9,278 nt of DNA from an uncultured Eubacteriales bacterium (GCA_948815685.1 CAQJOC010000038.1:1-9278), one strand, 5' to 3'. Counted from the first letter of the stretch, positions 1 through 6,092 are shown. Notes: generated by a model from the letters alone, not told the origin. Program-made: numbers and translations.

Positions 1-150
1 CTTTTGGATCCCCTTTTTTACTCCTCCATTTGCACTTTGGTGAACTTTTATAAAAGCCAAGTCAATCATTAAATTTTCAAAGTCTACATCGCCGGGAACT
101 CCTTCATCTCGCAATTTTGTAAACCTAGAATACACTAAGTGAGAACTTTT
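1..150 (-). pseudogene. IS5-family transposase fragment (broken, runs off left edge)
   Basis: Read on the minus strand, the frame from 150 down to 1 is open and gives about 50 residues. They include VYSRFTKLRDEGV followed by a spacer and IDLAFIKVHQSANGGVKKG. This matches the layout of IS5-family (IS427/IS1031-like) DDE transposases, where a VYxRFxRWxxxGV segment precedes MIDSTIVKAHQHAAGAKKG. The aspartate at about 61-63 would be the first catalytic Asp of the DDE triad. The codon before the fragment is a TGA stop (151-153), there is no start codon, and the usual 60 or so N-terminal residues are absent. The copy is therefore 5'-truncated, and it lies only 7 nt past the folD stop. Whether its 3' part is intact cannot be seen. 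The family call rests on motif recall, not a search. Confidence 0.72.
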
Positions 151-157
151 TCAAATT

Positions 158-1003
158 TTATCTTTTTGTAAATTCTTCAGCTAATATTACTAAATTTTTC
201 ATTAGCATAGCAATTGTCATCGGCCCGACACCACCTGGTACCGGGGTTATAAATTTTGCTTTGCCGATGATTTTATCAAAGTCTACGTCCCCGCAAAGTT
301 TCCCGCTTGACAATCTGTTTATTCCAACATCTACAACTATAGAATCTTCTTTTACCATATCTTCGGTAATTAATCCGGGTCTGCCAACTGCAGAAATTAA
401 AATATCGGCTTGCTTACAAAAGGCTTTAAGATTTTCGGTTTTGCTGTGACAAACTGTTATGGTAGCGTTTTCATTAAGCAACATAAGAGAAAGGGGTTTT
501 CCAACTATGTTGCTTCTCCCAACAATCGTACAGGCTTTTCCCTCAATTTTAATATTGTTTTCTTTTAAAAGTTCAATAATTCCGGCAGGTGTGCAAGGAA
601 AAATTTTTGCTCTTCCTGAACTGATTTTCCCGATGTTAATCTCGTTGAAACAGTCCACATCCTTTGCTGGAGAAATACTTTCGGCTACTATCAAAGGGTC
701 AATATGCTTCGGCAAAGGAAGCTGAGTTAATATTCCATGAATCTCTTTATTTCCATTTAAATCTGAAATAAATTCTAAAAGTTCTTCTTGCGTGATGTCA
801 GATTTAAAAGCATATTCCGCGGAATAGATACCAATTTCCTCGCATGCCTTTTTTTTATTTTTTACATAAATTTTAGAAGCAGGGTCATCTCCTACAATTA
901 TTACTGCTAATGCCGGAACAATTCCATTTTTTCTTAATTTATCAACTTTATTTTTTAATTGTGATTTTACTTTTTCAGAAAAGGCTTTACCATCAAGTAA
1001 CAA
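158..1003 (-). CDS. folD: Bifunctional methylenetetrahydrofolate dehydrogenase (NADP+) / methenyltetrahydrofolate cyclohydrolase
   Basis: FolD oxidises 5,10-methylene-THF to 5,10-methenyl-THF and hydrolyses that to 10-formyl-THF, supplying one-carbon units for purines and formylmethionine in the cytoplasm. The 281 residues match the usual length of about 285. Visible signatures are the catalytic YVKNK (Y46, K50), the TQLPLP segment with Q94, KDVDCFN around D115/D117, the Rossmann motif VGRSNIVGKP (161-170) and the C-terminal PVPGGVGPMTIAML (254-267). KDVDCFN departs slightly from the more common KDVDGFH. The start codon is TTG at 1001-1003: AGGAGA (1011-1016) lies 7 nt upstream, an in-frame TAG directly precedes it, and MLLDGKAF is the expected N-terminus. 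It appears to be a single-gene unit with its own promoter. A transposase scar begins 7 nt after the stop, and no terminator hairpin is seen there. Confidence 0.97.
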   Translation of the reverse strand: MLLDGKAFSEKVKSQLKNKVDKLRKNGIVPALAVIIVGDDPASKIYVKNKKKACEEIGIYSAEYAFKSDITQEELLEFISDLNGNKEIHGILTQLPLPKHIDPLIVAESISPAKDVDCFNEINIGKISSGRAKIFPCTPAGIIELLKENNIKIEGKACTIVGRSNIVGKPLSLMLLNENATITVCHSKTENLKAFCKQADILISAVGRPGLITEDMVKEDSIVVDVGINRLSSGKLCGDVDFDKIIGKAKFITPVPGGVGPMTIAMLMKNLVILAEEFTKR

Positions 1004-1027
1004 CTAAATCTCTCCTATTTTTCGCTT

Positions 1028-1056
1028 ATTATAACAAAAATATATTTGTGTGAAAA
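1028..1056 (-). promoter_or_regulatory. Probable sigma-A promoter of folD
   Basis: On the minus strand a perfect TATAAT (-10, 1028-1033) lies 17 nt downstream of TTTTCA (-35, 1051-1056, four of six consensus positions). It would start transcription about 20 nt before the folD TTG, giving a short leader that contains the AGGAGA ribosome binding site. Confidence 0.6.
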
Positions 1057-1609
1057 GAGATAAAATTTAACTTTTTAAGGAGATATAGATTTTATAATTA
1101 AGCTGTTACCTTCTCAGTAGTGTACAGCGTTATGAAGTGAATTAAGAAATCTTGCGTGTGCAATTTATAAAACATTGAAATAAAAAATGTTTTATAGTGT
1201 GTATAAACACGAGAAATTATATGGATATCGTCAAAAATTTAACAGATGATTCGTAATATTGATTAAAATATATACAATAAATAACACAAGAAAAGATTCC
1301 ACAAACGACAGTACTTTTTTGGAATATTGATAGTAAGATCTCCTGCAAGAAATATAGAAGTGAAAAACAATTAAGAGAGTTTCTACCTATTTTTAAGGAA
1401 ACACCTAACAAAAATTATATATCGATAATACCTCATTAAATTTTTAAAGAGATTATATAAAAAATTCATATAAATATTTATTGATTACCAAAAATAATAA
1501 CTTTTTTATTTATTTCTATTTCCAAATATTACTTTCTTTCTGACTTGCTCGACTGTGCTATACGTTTTTTTAGTATATTACTTGTTTTCTATTTAAAATA
1601 CAAAATTAA
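1057..1609. other. Gene-poor intergenic stretch between folD and the amidase gene
   Basis: I recognise no intact gene here. The stretch is AT-rich with stops in all frames. It holds an 11-bp inverted repeat (1166-1196), a 52-codon plus-strand frame without a start codon (1281-1439), and the 12-bp palindrome ATAAATATTTAT (1470-1481). On the minus strand around 1500-1590 a short frame reads TYSTVEQVRKKVIFGNRNK and then stops. It looks protein-like but is too short to assign. Together these fit decayed coding DNA, possibly of mobile origin like the transposase scar beyond folD; that is inference. Confidence 0.5.
1166..1196. repeat. 11-bp perfect inverted repeat
   Basis: TATAAAACATT (1166-1176) and AATGTTTTATA (1186-1196) are exact reverse complements separated by 9 nt. 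There is no adjacent T-tract or gene end to make it a convincing terminator. It could be an operator-like site, a remnant of a mobile element end, or chance in AT-rich DNA. Confidence 0.55.
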
Positions 1610-1671
1610 AAAGCCTAAGATACAAAAATCACCTATAAAGGTAACACTGTGAAATGAAAAAATTAGGCTTT
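1610..1671. terminator. Long-loop inverted repeat, probable terminator of the amidase gene (bidirectional)
   Basis: AAAGCCTAA (1610-1618) and TTAGGCTTT (1663-1671) form a perfect 9-bp stem 41 nt beyond the amidase stop. On the minus strand the stem ends in GGCTTTTTAATTTTG and on the plus strand in GGCTTTATTATTTTTT, so U-rich tracts follow in both directions. The loop is unusually long (44 nt). It contains a nested ACCT-ATAA-AGGT mini-hairpin (1631-1642) and TCAC/GTGA arms (1629-1632 and 1649-1652). It most simply ends amidase transcription, but a small structured RNA or the ends of a decayed element are alternatives. Confidence 0.6.
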
Positions 1672-1712
1672 ATTATTTTTTATTATTCTTTTAACTTAAC
1701 ACATTTGGTCTA

Positions 1713-2429
1713 TTATATAGATTCTATATACCCAATGTTACCTAAATAATCGACAGTATTCCAATTTTCCCATTCACCAAGTTTTAATAGATTTGCATCC
1801 GGTGGAATAGTTAATATTATTTCTGATTTCGTGCTTGGACGAGAATAAAGATTTAATGTTTTTGGAGTAGAAATAATTTGTGGAGTCTTGGGAGTTATTA
1901 AAGGGATAGAGAAAAACTCAGTTAACGACATTGCGATATTTTCCGCAATATTTTCTATATTTTCCCTTACCCATGCGGCATCTTCATAATTATCATGTTG
2001 AGCTATTTCCAATAAAACAGATGGAGCGCTTGTATCTTTTAGTTCCACGAGTAAATCATTGGGGATTTGATTTACTTTATCGGGAATAGGATAAATCTCT
2101 TTAAAATTTTGATATATCATTTTAGAAGCTCGATAACTTTCCGGATTACCTGGTGTATAATAAATATTTGCACCTCGTGTTTGTCCGGATAAATCTCCTT
2201 TTTTTTCACCTGTATGAATAGCTAAGTGAAGATCGTAAATTTCTTTATTTGACTGATTTATTGCATTTGAAACGGGCTTATTGGGGTTATTTCTTAAATA
2301 ATTTATACCTGATGAATTAAGATAGGGGACCAATTCATCTACGATTAAGTTCATATAATATTCTTCATTTCCTCCATCGGCATAATGATTTGTTTCTTGA
2401 GTAGATGGGCTTAAATATATAATTGGCAA
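1713..2429 (-). CDS. N-acetylmuramoyl-L-alanine amidase (Amidase_3-like) with C-terminal SH3-like domain
   Basis: The predicted product cleaves the amide bond between N-acetylmuramic acid and the stem peptide of peptidoglycan. It has 238 residues. The catalytic domain spans about 1-175 and opens with MPIIYLSPSTQ, the form I recall from clostridial and phage-type relatives. NEEYYMNLIVDEL (21-33) aligns with the segment carrying the glutamate zinc ligand. LHLAIHTG (67-74) gives H72 as the histidine ligand, and LLEIAQHDNYEDAAW (139-153) holds the likely catalytic E141. The canonical DPGHGG first-ligand motif is absent. Residues 188-238 (NLYSRPSTKSEII, then WNTVDYLGNIGYI) look like a bacterial SH3 wall-binding domain. 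No signal peptide or membrane segment is visible. The start is TTG at 2427-2429, because GGAG (2438-2441) lies 8 nt upstream. An upstream in-frame TTG (2447) has no suitable ribosome binding site. The gene stands alone, so a role in wall turnover or lysis is inferred. Confidence 0.85.
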   Translation of the reverse strand: MPIIYLSPSTQETNHYADGGNEEYYMNLIVDELVPYLNSSGINYLRNNPNKPVSNAINQSNKEIYDLHLAIHTGEKKGDLSGQTRGANIYYTPGNPESYRASKMIYQNFKEIYPIPDKVNQIPNDLLVELKDTSAPSVLLEIAQHDNYEDAAWVRENIENIAENIAMSLTEFFSIPLITPKTPQIISTPKTLNLYSRPSTKSEIILTIPPDANLLKLGEWENWNTVDYLGNIGYIESI

Positions 2430-2437
2430 AAAAATCA

Positions 2438-2441
2438 CTCC
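2438..2441 (-). promoter_or_regulatory. Ribosome binding site that decides the amidase start
   Basis: On the minus strand GGAG is followed by TGATTTTT and then TTG (2427-2429). The 8-nt spacing supports that TTG over the TTG at 2445-2447, which lies upstream of the GGAG. The protein that follows, MPIIYLSPSTQ, is also the expected N-terminus. Confidence 0.75.
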
Positions 2442-2493
2442 GTCCAAAGTTTATTAAAACCTGTTCACACAAAATTTATCTTATCTACAAAAA

Positions 2494-2523
2494 ATTATAA
2501 TATAAGCCACCCCCAAATTTTAA
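2494..2523 (-). promoter_or_regulatory. Possible promoter of the amidase gene
   Basis: On the minus strand a perfect TATAAT (2494-2499) lies 18 nt downstream of TTAAAA (2518-2523), a weak -35 with four of six matches. Transcription would start about 60 nt before the TTG start codon. In DNA this AT-rich a chance -10 match is easy to find, so this is tentative. Confidence 0.4.
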
Positions 2524-2571
2524 GCACTGCATAGATATTTTTTCAGCAAAGTAAGTTTTACAGTTTAAAGA

Positions 2572-2589
2572 TGGGGTAACTTTACCCTA
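2572..2589 (+). terminator. Small hairpin followed by T-run (terminator-like)
   Basis: GGGTA-ACTT-TACCC forms a 5-bp stem, extended by a G-U and a T-A pair to seven, and is followed on the plus strand by AAATTTTT. It has the form of a weak intrinsic terminator, but no plus-strand gene ends here, so its role is unclear. Confidence 0.3.
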
Positions 2590-2879
2590 AATTTTTAGTG
2601 CGAACTCAACCCAGGTATTTAATTTATATGAAAATTTATCCGTAAACATTACTTATAAATCGCACATTTAATAGGTAAGTATGTTTGCTATAATCAATGA
2701 TTTAGAGTAAACCTACTGCGAAATTAAAATATAATTCTTGTTTAATCGATTTTGAACATAAGCCTATCTTTAAAATTTCACATTTTTGCTGAGTTATTTT
2801 CAAAATTCTGATTTTTGAATGATTGGAAATTTTATTTTTTATAAACTTGAAATTTAACACAACTTTGATTTTGCAAGGG

Positions 2880-2920
2880 GTTTAGTCTAGAAATGAGACA
2901 AATGCCGAGAGTAACTAAAC
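2880..2920 (+). repeat. 7-bp inverted repeat with alternative inner hairpin
   Basis: GTTTAGT (2880-2886) pairs with ACTAAAC (2914-2920). An alternative pairing uses GTCT (2885-2888) with AGAC (2896-2899) around AGAAATG. The arms overlap, so the two helices exclude one another. The segment is richer in GC than its surroundings and reads like a small structured RNA, but I cannot match it to a known class. Confidence 0.35.
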
Positions 2921-2946
2921 AGGTAAGCTGACAAAAAATAAAATAG

Positions 2947-2965
2947 AAAATTTGGGACAAATTTT
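2947..2965 (+). repeat. 8-bp AT-rich hairpin with T-tail
   Basis: AAAATTTG (2947-2954) and CAAATTTT (2958-2965) are perfect complements with a GGA loop, and the downstream arm runs into further T and AT-rich sequence. It lies 27 nt past the 2880-2920 repeat, an arrangement that could be aptamer plus weak terminator, or chance. Confidence 0.35.
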
Positions 2966-3080
2966 TCGATTTAAATTATTTTATTATTATATAATTAAAA
3001 ATATATTTACAAAACTTATTGGAATTTTATATATATCATTTGTGCGGTGTTTCTTATATGCTATCAAAGCTAAAAACAAA

Positions 3081-3110
3081 TTGACAGGTGTTTGAGTATA
3101 ATGTTATTAT
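3081..3110 (+). promoter_or_regulatory. Sigma-A promoter of the asd-dapA-dapB cluster
   Basis: A perfect TTGACA (3081-3086) is followed after 18 nt by TATTAT (3105-3110), five of six matches. Initiation near 3117 gives an AT-rich leader of about 128 nt before asd. This is the best promoter in the window. Confidence 0.7.
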
Positions 3111-3143
3111 AGATTTAAAAATTGTTATATAAATCTAAATAAT

Positions 3144-3177
3144 ATTAAATTAATTGTATTTTTTATATTAATTTAAT
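3144..3177 (+). repeat. 11-bp inverted repeat in the asd leader
   Basis: ATTAAATTAAT (3144-3154) and ATTAATTTAAT (3167-3177) are exact reverse complements with a 12-nt loop. Just upstream TAGATTTA (3110-3117) pairs with TAAATCTA (3130-3137). Both stems are nearly all A-T and lie between the promoter and the asd ribosome binding site. They could be operator or leader structures, but AT-rich composition makes chance plausible. Confidence 0.4.
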
Positions 3178-3244
3178 TCAATTAAGTTTTAAATATTTAT
3201 AAAAATAAAAATATACCTTTTGACGTTGAAGGAGGGGATATTTT

Positions 3245-4321
3245 ATGAAAAAATATAAAGTAGGCATCCTCGGTGCCACAGGAATGGTAGGACAGAGATT
3301 TGTTTCTCTGCTGGAGAATCACCCTTGGTTTGAAATTAATGTTTTGGCGGCGAGTAAAAGGTCCGCAGGAAAGGCATATACAGAGGCTGTAGGGGAAAAA
3401 TGGTCAATGGATACGGAAATTCCCGAAAAAATAAGTAATATGATTTTAATGGACGCTTCTGAAGATGCTAAAAAGATTGCTTCTATGGTTGATTTTATAT
3501 TTTGTGCAGTAGGTATGGAAAAAGAAGAAATCAAAGAATTGGAAACTGTTTATGCAAAACTTGAATGCCCTGTAATATCAAATAATGGTGCCCATAGAGA
3601 TACGCCTGATGTTCCAATGATTATTCCGGAGATTAATCCTGAACATTCAGAAATTATTCATGCACAAAGGAAAAGACTCGGAACAAAAAAAGGATTTATT
3701 GCAGTCAAATCTAACTGTTCTTTGCAGTGCTATATTCCGGCTGCATATCCTCTTATGGATTTGGGAATTACAAAAATTTTGGTTTGTACATATCAAGCCG
3801 TTTCAGGTGCGGGAAAAACTCTTTCAGAATGGGCAGAAATGAATGACAATATAATTCCGTTTATATCGGGAGAGGAAGAAAAATCCGAAATTGAGCCACT
3901 TAAAATTTTAGGTAAAATTGATAATGATAGAATAATCCCGGCAAATTTTTTATCAATTACATCCCAATGCATTAGAGTCCCCGTCAGTAATGGTCATACG
4001 GCGGCAGTATTTATGTCATTTGAAAAAGAAGTTCCTTTGGATAATATAATAAACAGATGGGAAAATTATTCTGCTTATAGCCAAAAATTAGGTCTTCCGA
4101 GTTCTCCTAAAAAATTTTTATATTATTTTAAAGAGGAGGACAGACCTCAAATACGGAAAGATTTAAAATTGGAATCGGGAATGGCTGTGGCAATAGGAAG
4201 ACTTCGCGAAGATAAACATTATAATATAAAATTCGTATGTATGTCTCATAATACAATAAGAGGGGCAGCCGGAGGAGCTATATTAATGGCGGAATTGCTT
4301 TGTCATGAAGGGTATATTTGA
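3245..4321 (+). CDS. asd: Aspartate-semialdehyde dehydrogenase, archaeal/fungal type
   Basis: The enzyme reduces L-aspartyl-4-phosphate with NADPH to L-aspartate 4-semialdehyde, the branch point to lysine/DAP and to methionine and threonine. The 358 residues carry the nucleotide-binding GILGATGMVGQRF (7-19), the catalytic cysteine in VKSNCSLQ (C158), TYQAVSGAG (182-190) with Q185, and RVPVSNGHTA (244-253) with R244 and catalytic H251. HNTIRGAAGGAILMAELL (335-352) is typical of the C-terminus. The length and the SNCS and NTIRGAAGG motifs point to the archaeal/fungal subclass, also found in Clostridia, rather than the E. coli type. The start is ATG, 7 nt after the strong site AAGGAGGGG (3229-3237). 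It is the first gene of the dap cluster, followed after 73 nt by dapA with no terminator between. Confidence 0.96.
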   Translation: MKKYKVGILGATGMVGQRFVSLLENHPWFEINVLAASKRSAGKAYTEAVGEKWSMDTEIPEKISNMILMDASEDAKKIASMVDFIFCAVGMEKEEIKELETVYAKLECPVISNNGAHRDTPDVPMIIPEINPEHSEIIHAQRKRLGTKKGFIAVKSNCSLQCYIPAAYPLMDLGITKILVCTYQAVSGAGKTLSEWAEMNDNIIPFISGEEEKSEIEPLKILGKIDNDRIIPANFLSITSQCIRVPVSNGHTAAVFMSFEKEVPLDNIINRWENYSAYSQKLGLPSSPKKFLYYFKEEDRPQIRKDLKLESGMAVAIGRLREDKHYNIKFVCMSHNTIRGAAGGAILMAELLCHEGYI

Positions 4322-4394
4322 TTTATATATAAATTTTATGTAGAATCAGAAATACTTAATAAAAAATTATAAAGCAATTTTCAGGAGGCATAAC

Positions 4395-5288
4395 ATGAAA
4401 AATATACTGTTTAAAGGTTCAGGAGTTGCACTTGTAACACCTATGGATACATATGGAAATGTAAATTACAGTGTCTTAGGTGAACTTATTGAGTTTCAAA
4501 TTCAAAATAAGACAGATGCAATAATTATTTGTGGAACAACGGGAGAATCTGCCACTCTTTCTGAGGAAGAACAATATAAAATAATAAAATATACGGTTGA
4601 AAGAGTGAAAAATCGTATACCTGTGATAGCCGGAACAGGAAGTAATAATACAATATCAGCAGTTAAAAAATCTAAAACCGCACAAGATTTAGGGGCAGAC
4701 GGAGTCCTTGTAGTAACACCATATTACAATAAAACGTCACAAAGGGGAATTATAGAACATTACGATTTGATATCGAAAAATATAGATATTCCGATAATAG
4801 TCTATAATGTCCCTTCCCGGACAGGATGCTGTATAAATCCAGAGACTTATGTAGAACTTGCCAAAAGACCCAATATAGTTGCAGTGAAAGAGGCCAGTGG
4901 AAATATTTCAGCAGTTGCTAAAACAGTTGCATTATGTAAAGATGAACTTATGGTTTATTCAGGAAACGATGACCAGATTATTCCGGTTTTATCTTTGGGA
5001 GGAATAGGCGTTATTTCTGTTATTGCAAATATTTGTCCTGAAGAAACTCATAATATTGTTGCGGAATATCTCCGAGGCAATACATCACAAAGCAGAGAAC
5101 TTCAACTTAAATTTATAAATTTGATAGAAGCTTTATTTTCTGATGTAAATCCCATTCCTGTTAAAGAAGCGATGAATTTAATAGGATTTCCTTGTGGAAA
5201 ATGCCGCTTGCCACTAATTTCTATGGAAGAAAAATTGCAAGAAAAGTTGAAAATTTGTATGCGTGAAAATTCACTTTTAGATTATTAA
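4395..5288 (+). CDS. dapA: 4-hydroxy-tetrahydrodipicolinate synthase
   Basis: DapA is a class I aldolase-type enzyme that condenses pyruvate with aspartate semialdehyde, the product of the upstream asd, in the first committed step to lysine and diaminopimelate. The 297 residues match the family length. GTTGESATL (47-55) holds the active-site threonines T48/T49, YNVPSRTG (137-144) holds catalytic Y137 and carboxylate-binding R142, and VAVKEASG (162-169) holds Schiff-base K165. VTPYYNK (107-113) and the NPIPVKEAMN segment (252-261) are also typical. The start is fixed by AGGAGG (4383-4388), 6 nt before the ATG. Gene order and spacing indicate co-transcription with asd and dapB. Confidence 0.97.
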   Translation: MKNILFKGSGVALVTPMDTYGNVNYSVLGELIEFQIQNKTDAIIICGTTGESATLSEEEQYKIIKYTVERVKNRIPVIAGTGSNNTISAVKKSKTAQDLGADGVLVVTPYYNKTSQRGIIEHYDLISKNIDIPIIVYNVPSRTGCCINPETYVELAKRPNIVAVKEASGNISAVAKTVALCKDELMVYSGNDDQIIPVLSLGGIGVISVIANICPEETHNIVAEYLRGNTSQSRELQLKFINLIEALFSDVNPIPVKEAMNLIGFPCGKCRLPLISMEEKLQEKLKICMRENSLLDY

Positions 5289-5298
5289 GTCAAAGAAC

Positions 5299-5335
5299 AG
5301 GAGGTATAGAGGGACTGCTTTCGGGCATACCTCTT
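5299..5335 (+). promoter_or_regulatory. Hairpin that sequesters a Shine-Dalgarno sequence ahead of dapB
   Basis: AGGAGGTAT (5299-5307) can pair with ATACCTCTT (5327-5335) in a 9-bp stem containing one G-U. This hides the whole AGGAGGT, and the 3' arm resembles the 16S rRNA anti-Shine-Dalgarno sequence. AGAGG (5308-5312) can instead pair with CCTCT (5330-5334), which would free the AGGAGGT. The dapB ATG is 37 nt beyond the AGGAGGT and has only CTTAAATAAA before it. The pairing is seen directly; a regulatory role is inference. Confidence 0.45.
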
Positions 5336-5342
5336 AAATAAA

Positions 5343-6092
5343 ATGAAGTTAGTGGTTTGTGGTTGTAGCGGATGTATGGGAAGAATGGTTGTGAAAGCAG
5401 CGGAAAAACACGAAGATATTGAAGTTGTAGGAGGTATAGATTTAGAAAAATGTACGGAATTTGGATTTCCTGTTGTTGATTCGGCAGAAAACCTTACGAT
5501 TAAACCGGAGGTAATAATAGATTTTTCCAACCCAAGAGCTCTTACATCTTTGTTATCATATGCTAAAAATAATAAAATCCCTTTGGTTTTATGTACAACA
5601 GGTCTAGATGAGACACAAGTTGAGCAAATTAAAGAAAATTCACAAATAATTCCGATATTTTTTTCTGGTAATATGTCATTAGGTATAAATATATTGCTTA
5701 AACTTGTAAAAGAAGCTGCTGCTGTATTAAAGAATGATTTTGATATAGAGATTATTGAGAAACACCATAACCGAAAAATAGATGCTCCCAGCGGAACAGC
5801 TTTTATGCTTGCGGATGAAATTTCAGACACACTTAAAAATCAAGTTTGGTATTCTTATGACAGGCATTCCCGAAGAAAACCACGCGACAAAAATGAGATA
5901 GGAATACATTCGATACGAGGAGGAAATATAGTCGGAGACCATGAAGTTATCTTTGCGGGAAAAAATGAAGTTATAACACTTTCGCATCATGCACAGTCAA
6001 GAGAAATATTTGCTGACGGAGCTATAAAAGCGGCAAGATTTTTATGTGATAAAGGTGCAGGATTATATTGTATGGATGATATATTGGGCTAA
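5343..6092 (+). CDS. dapB: 4-hydroxy-tetrahydrodipicolinate reductase
   Basis: DapB uses NAD(P)H to reduce the DapA product to tetrahydrodipicolinate on the lysine/meso-DAP route. The 249 residues are typical. GCSGCMGRMV (7-16) is the dinucleotide-binding loop and CTTGLDE (84-90) is the conserved central loop. EKHHNRKIDAPSGTA (139-153) is the catalytic signature, with H141 and K145 corresponding to E. coli H159 and K163. RGGNIVGDHEVIFAG (192-206) completes the C-terminal signature. The ATG gives the expected N-terminus MKLVVCGCSG; the frame upstream has no ATG, GTG or TTG and meets a TAG at 5307-5309. The start lacks a ribosome binding site at normal distance, the nearest AGGAGG being 37 nt away in a possible hairpin. 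The gene ends inside a 10-bp inverted repeat. Confidence 0.97.
   Translation: MKLVVCGCSGCMGRMVVKAAEKHEDIEVVGGIDLEKCTEFGFPVVDSAENLTIKPEVIIDFSNPRALTSLLSYAKNNKIPLVLCTTGLDETQVEQIKENSQIIPIFFSGNMSLGINILLKLVKEAAAVLKNDFDIEIIEKHHNRKIDAPSGTAFMLADEISDTLKNQVWYSYDRHSRRKPRDKNEIGIHSIRGGNIVGDHEVIFAGKNEVITLSHHAQSREIFADGAIKAARFLCDKGAGLYCMDDILG

Larger units (their letters stand above)
2524..3080. other. Long AT-rich intergenic region between divergent amidase and asd
   Basis: No gene is recognisable on either strand in this stretch of more than 500 bases. It holds a GC-cored hairpin with a T-run (2572-2589), an extended -10-like TGCTATAAT around 2686-2694 with no good -35, a 7-bp inverted repeat TTCAAAA/TTTTGAA near 2810-2830, and two further inverted repeats (2880-2920 and 2947-2965). 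I compared it from memory with lysine, SAM, glycine, T-box, preQ1 and c-di-GMP elements and found no match. Confidence 0.5.

Noticed and set aside
261..725. Plus-strand open frames of 62 and 88 codons within folD
   Set aside because: They are antisense to strongly conserved folD sequence and have no ribosome binding site or recognisable product.
1217..1411. 64-codon minus-strand frame between folD and the amidase
   Set aside because: It has a TTG start without a ribosome binding site, an unusual Cys/Phe/Ile-rich composition and no recognisable family; the antisense frame looks more protein-like.
1714..1730. TATATAG-ATT-CTATATA inverted repeat at the amidase 3' end
   Set aside because: It lies inside the last codons of the amidase gene, is nearly all A-T and has no T-run placed to terminate transcription; probably incidental.
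2427..2447. Amidase start at TTG 2447 (six residues longer)
   Set aside because: The GGAG ribosome binding site lies downstream of that codon, and MPIIYLSPSTQ from the TTG at 2427-2429 is the expected N-terminus.
3111..3244. Possible lysine (L-box) riboswitch before asd-dapA-dapB
   Set aside because: The leader is almost pure A/T and too short (about 130 nt), and none of the conserved L-box core motifs can be found there or in the 500 bases upstream.
5285..5830. 181-codon minus-strand open frame across dapB
   Set aside because: It is the complement of conserved dapB codons; the residues are low-information and resemble no protein I know.
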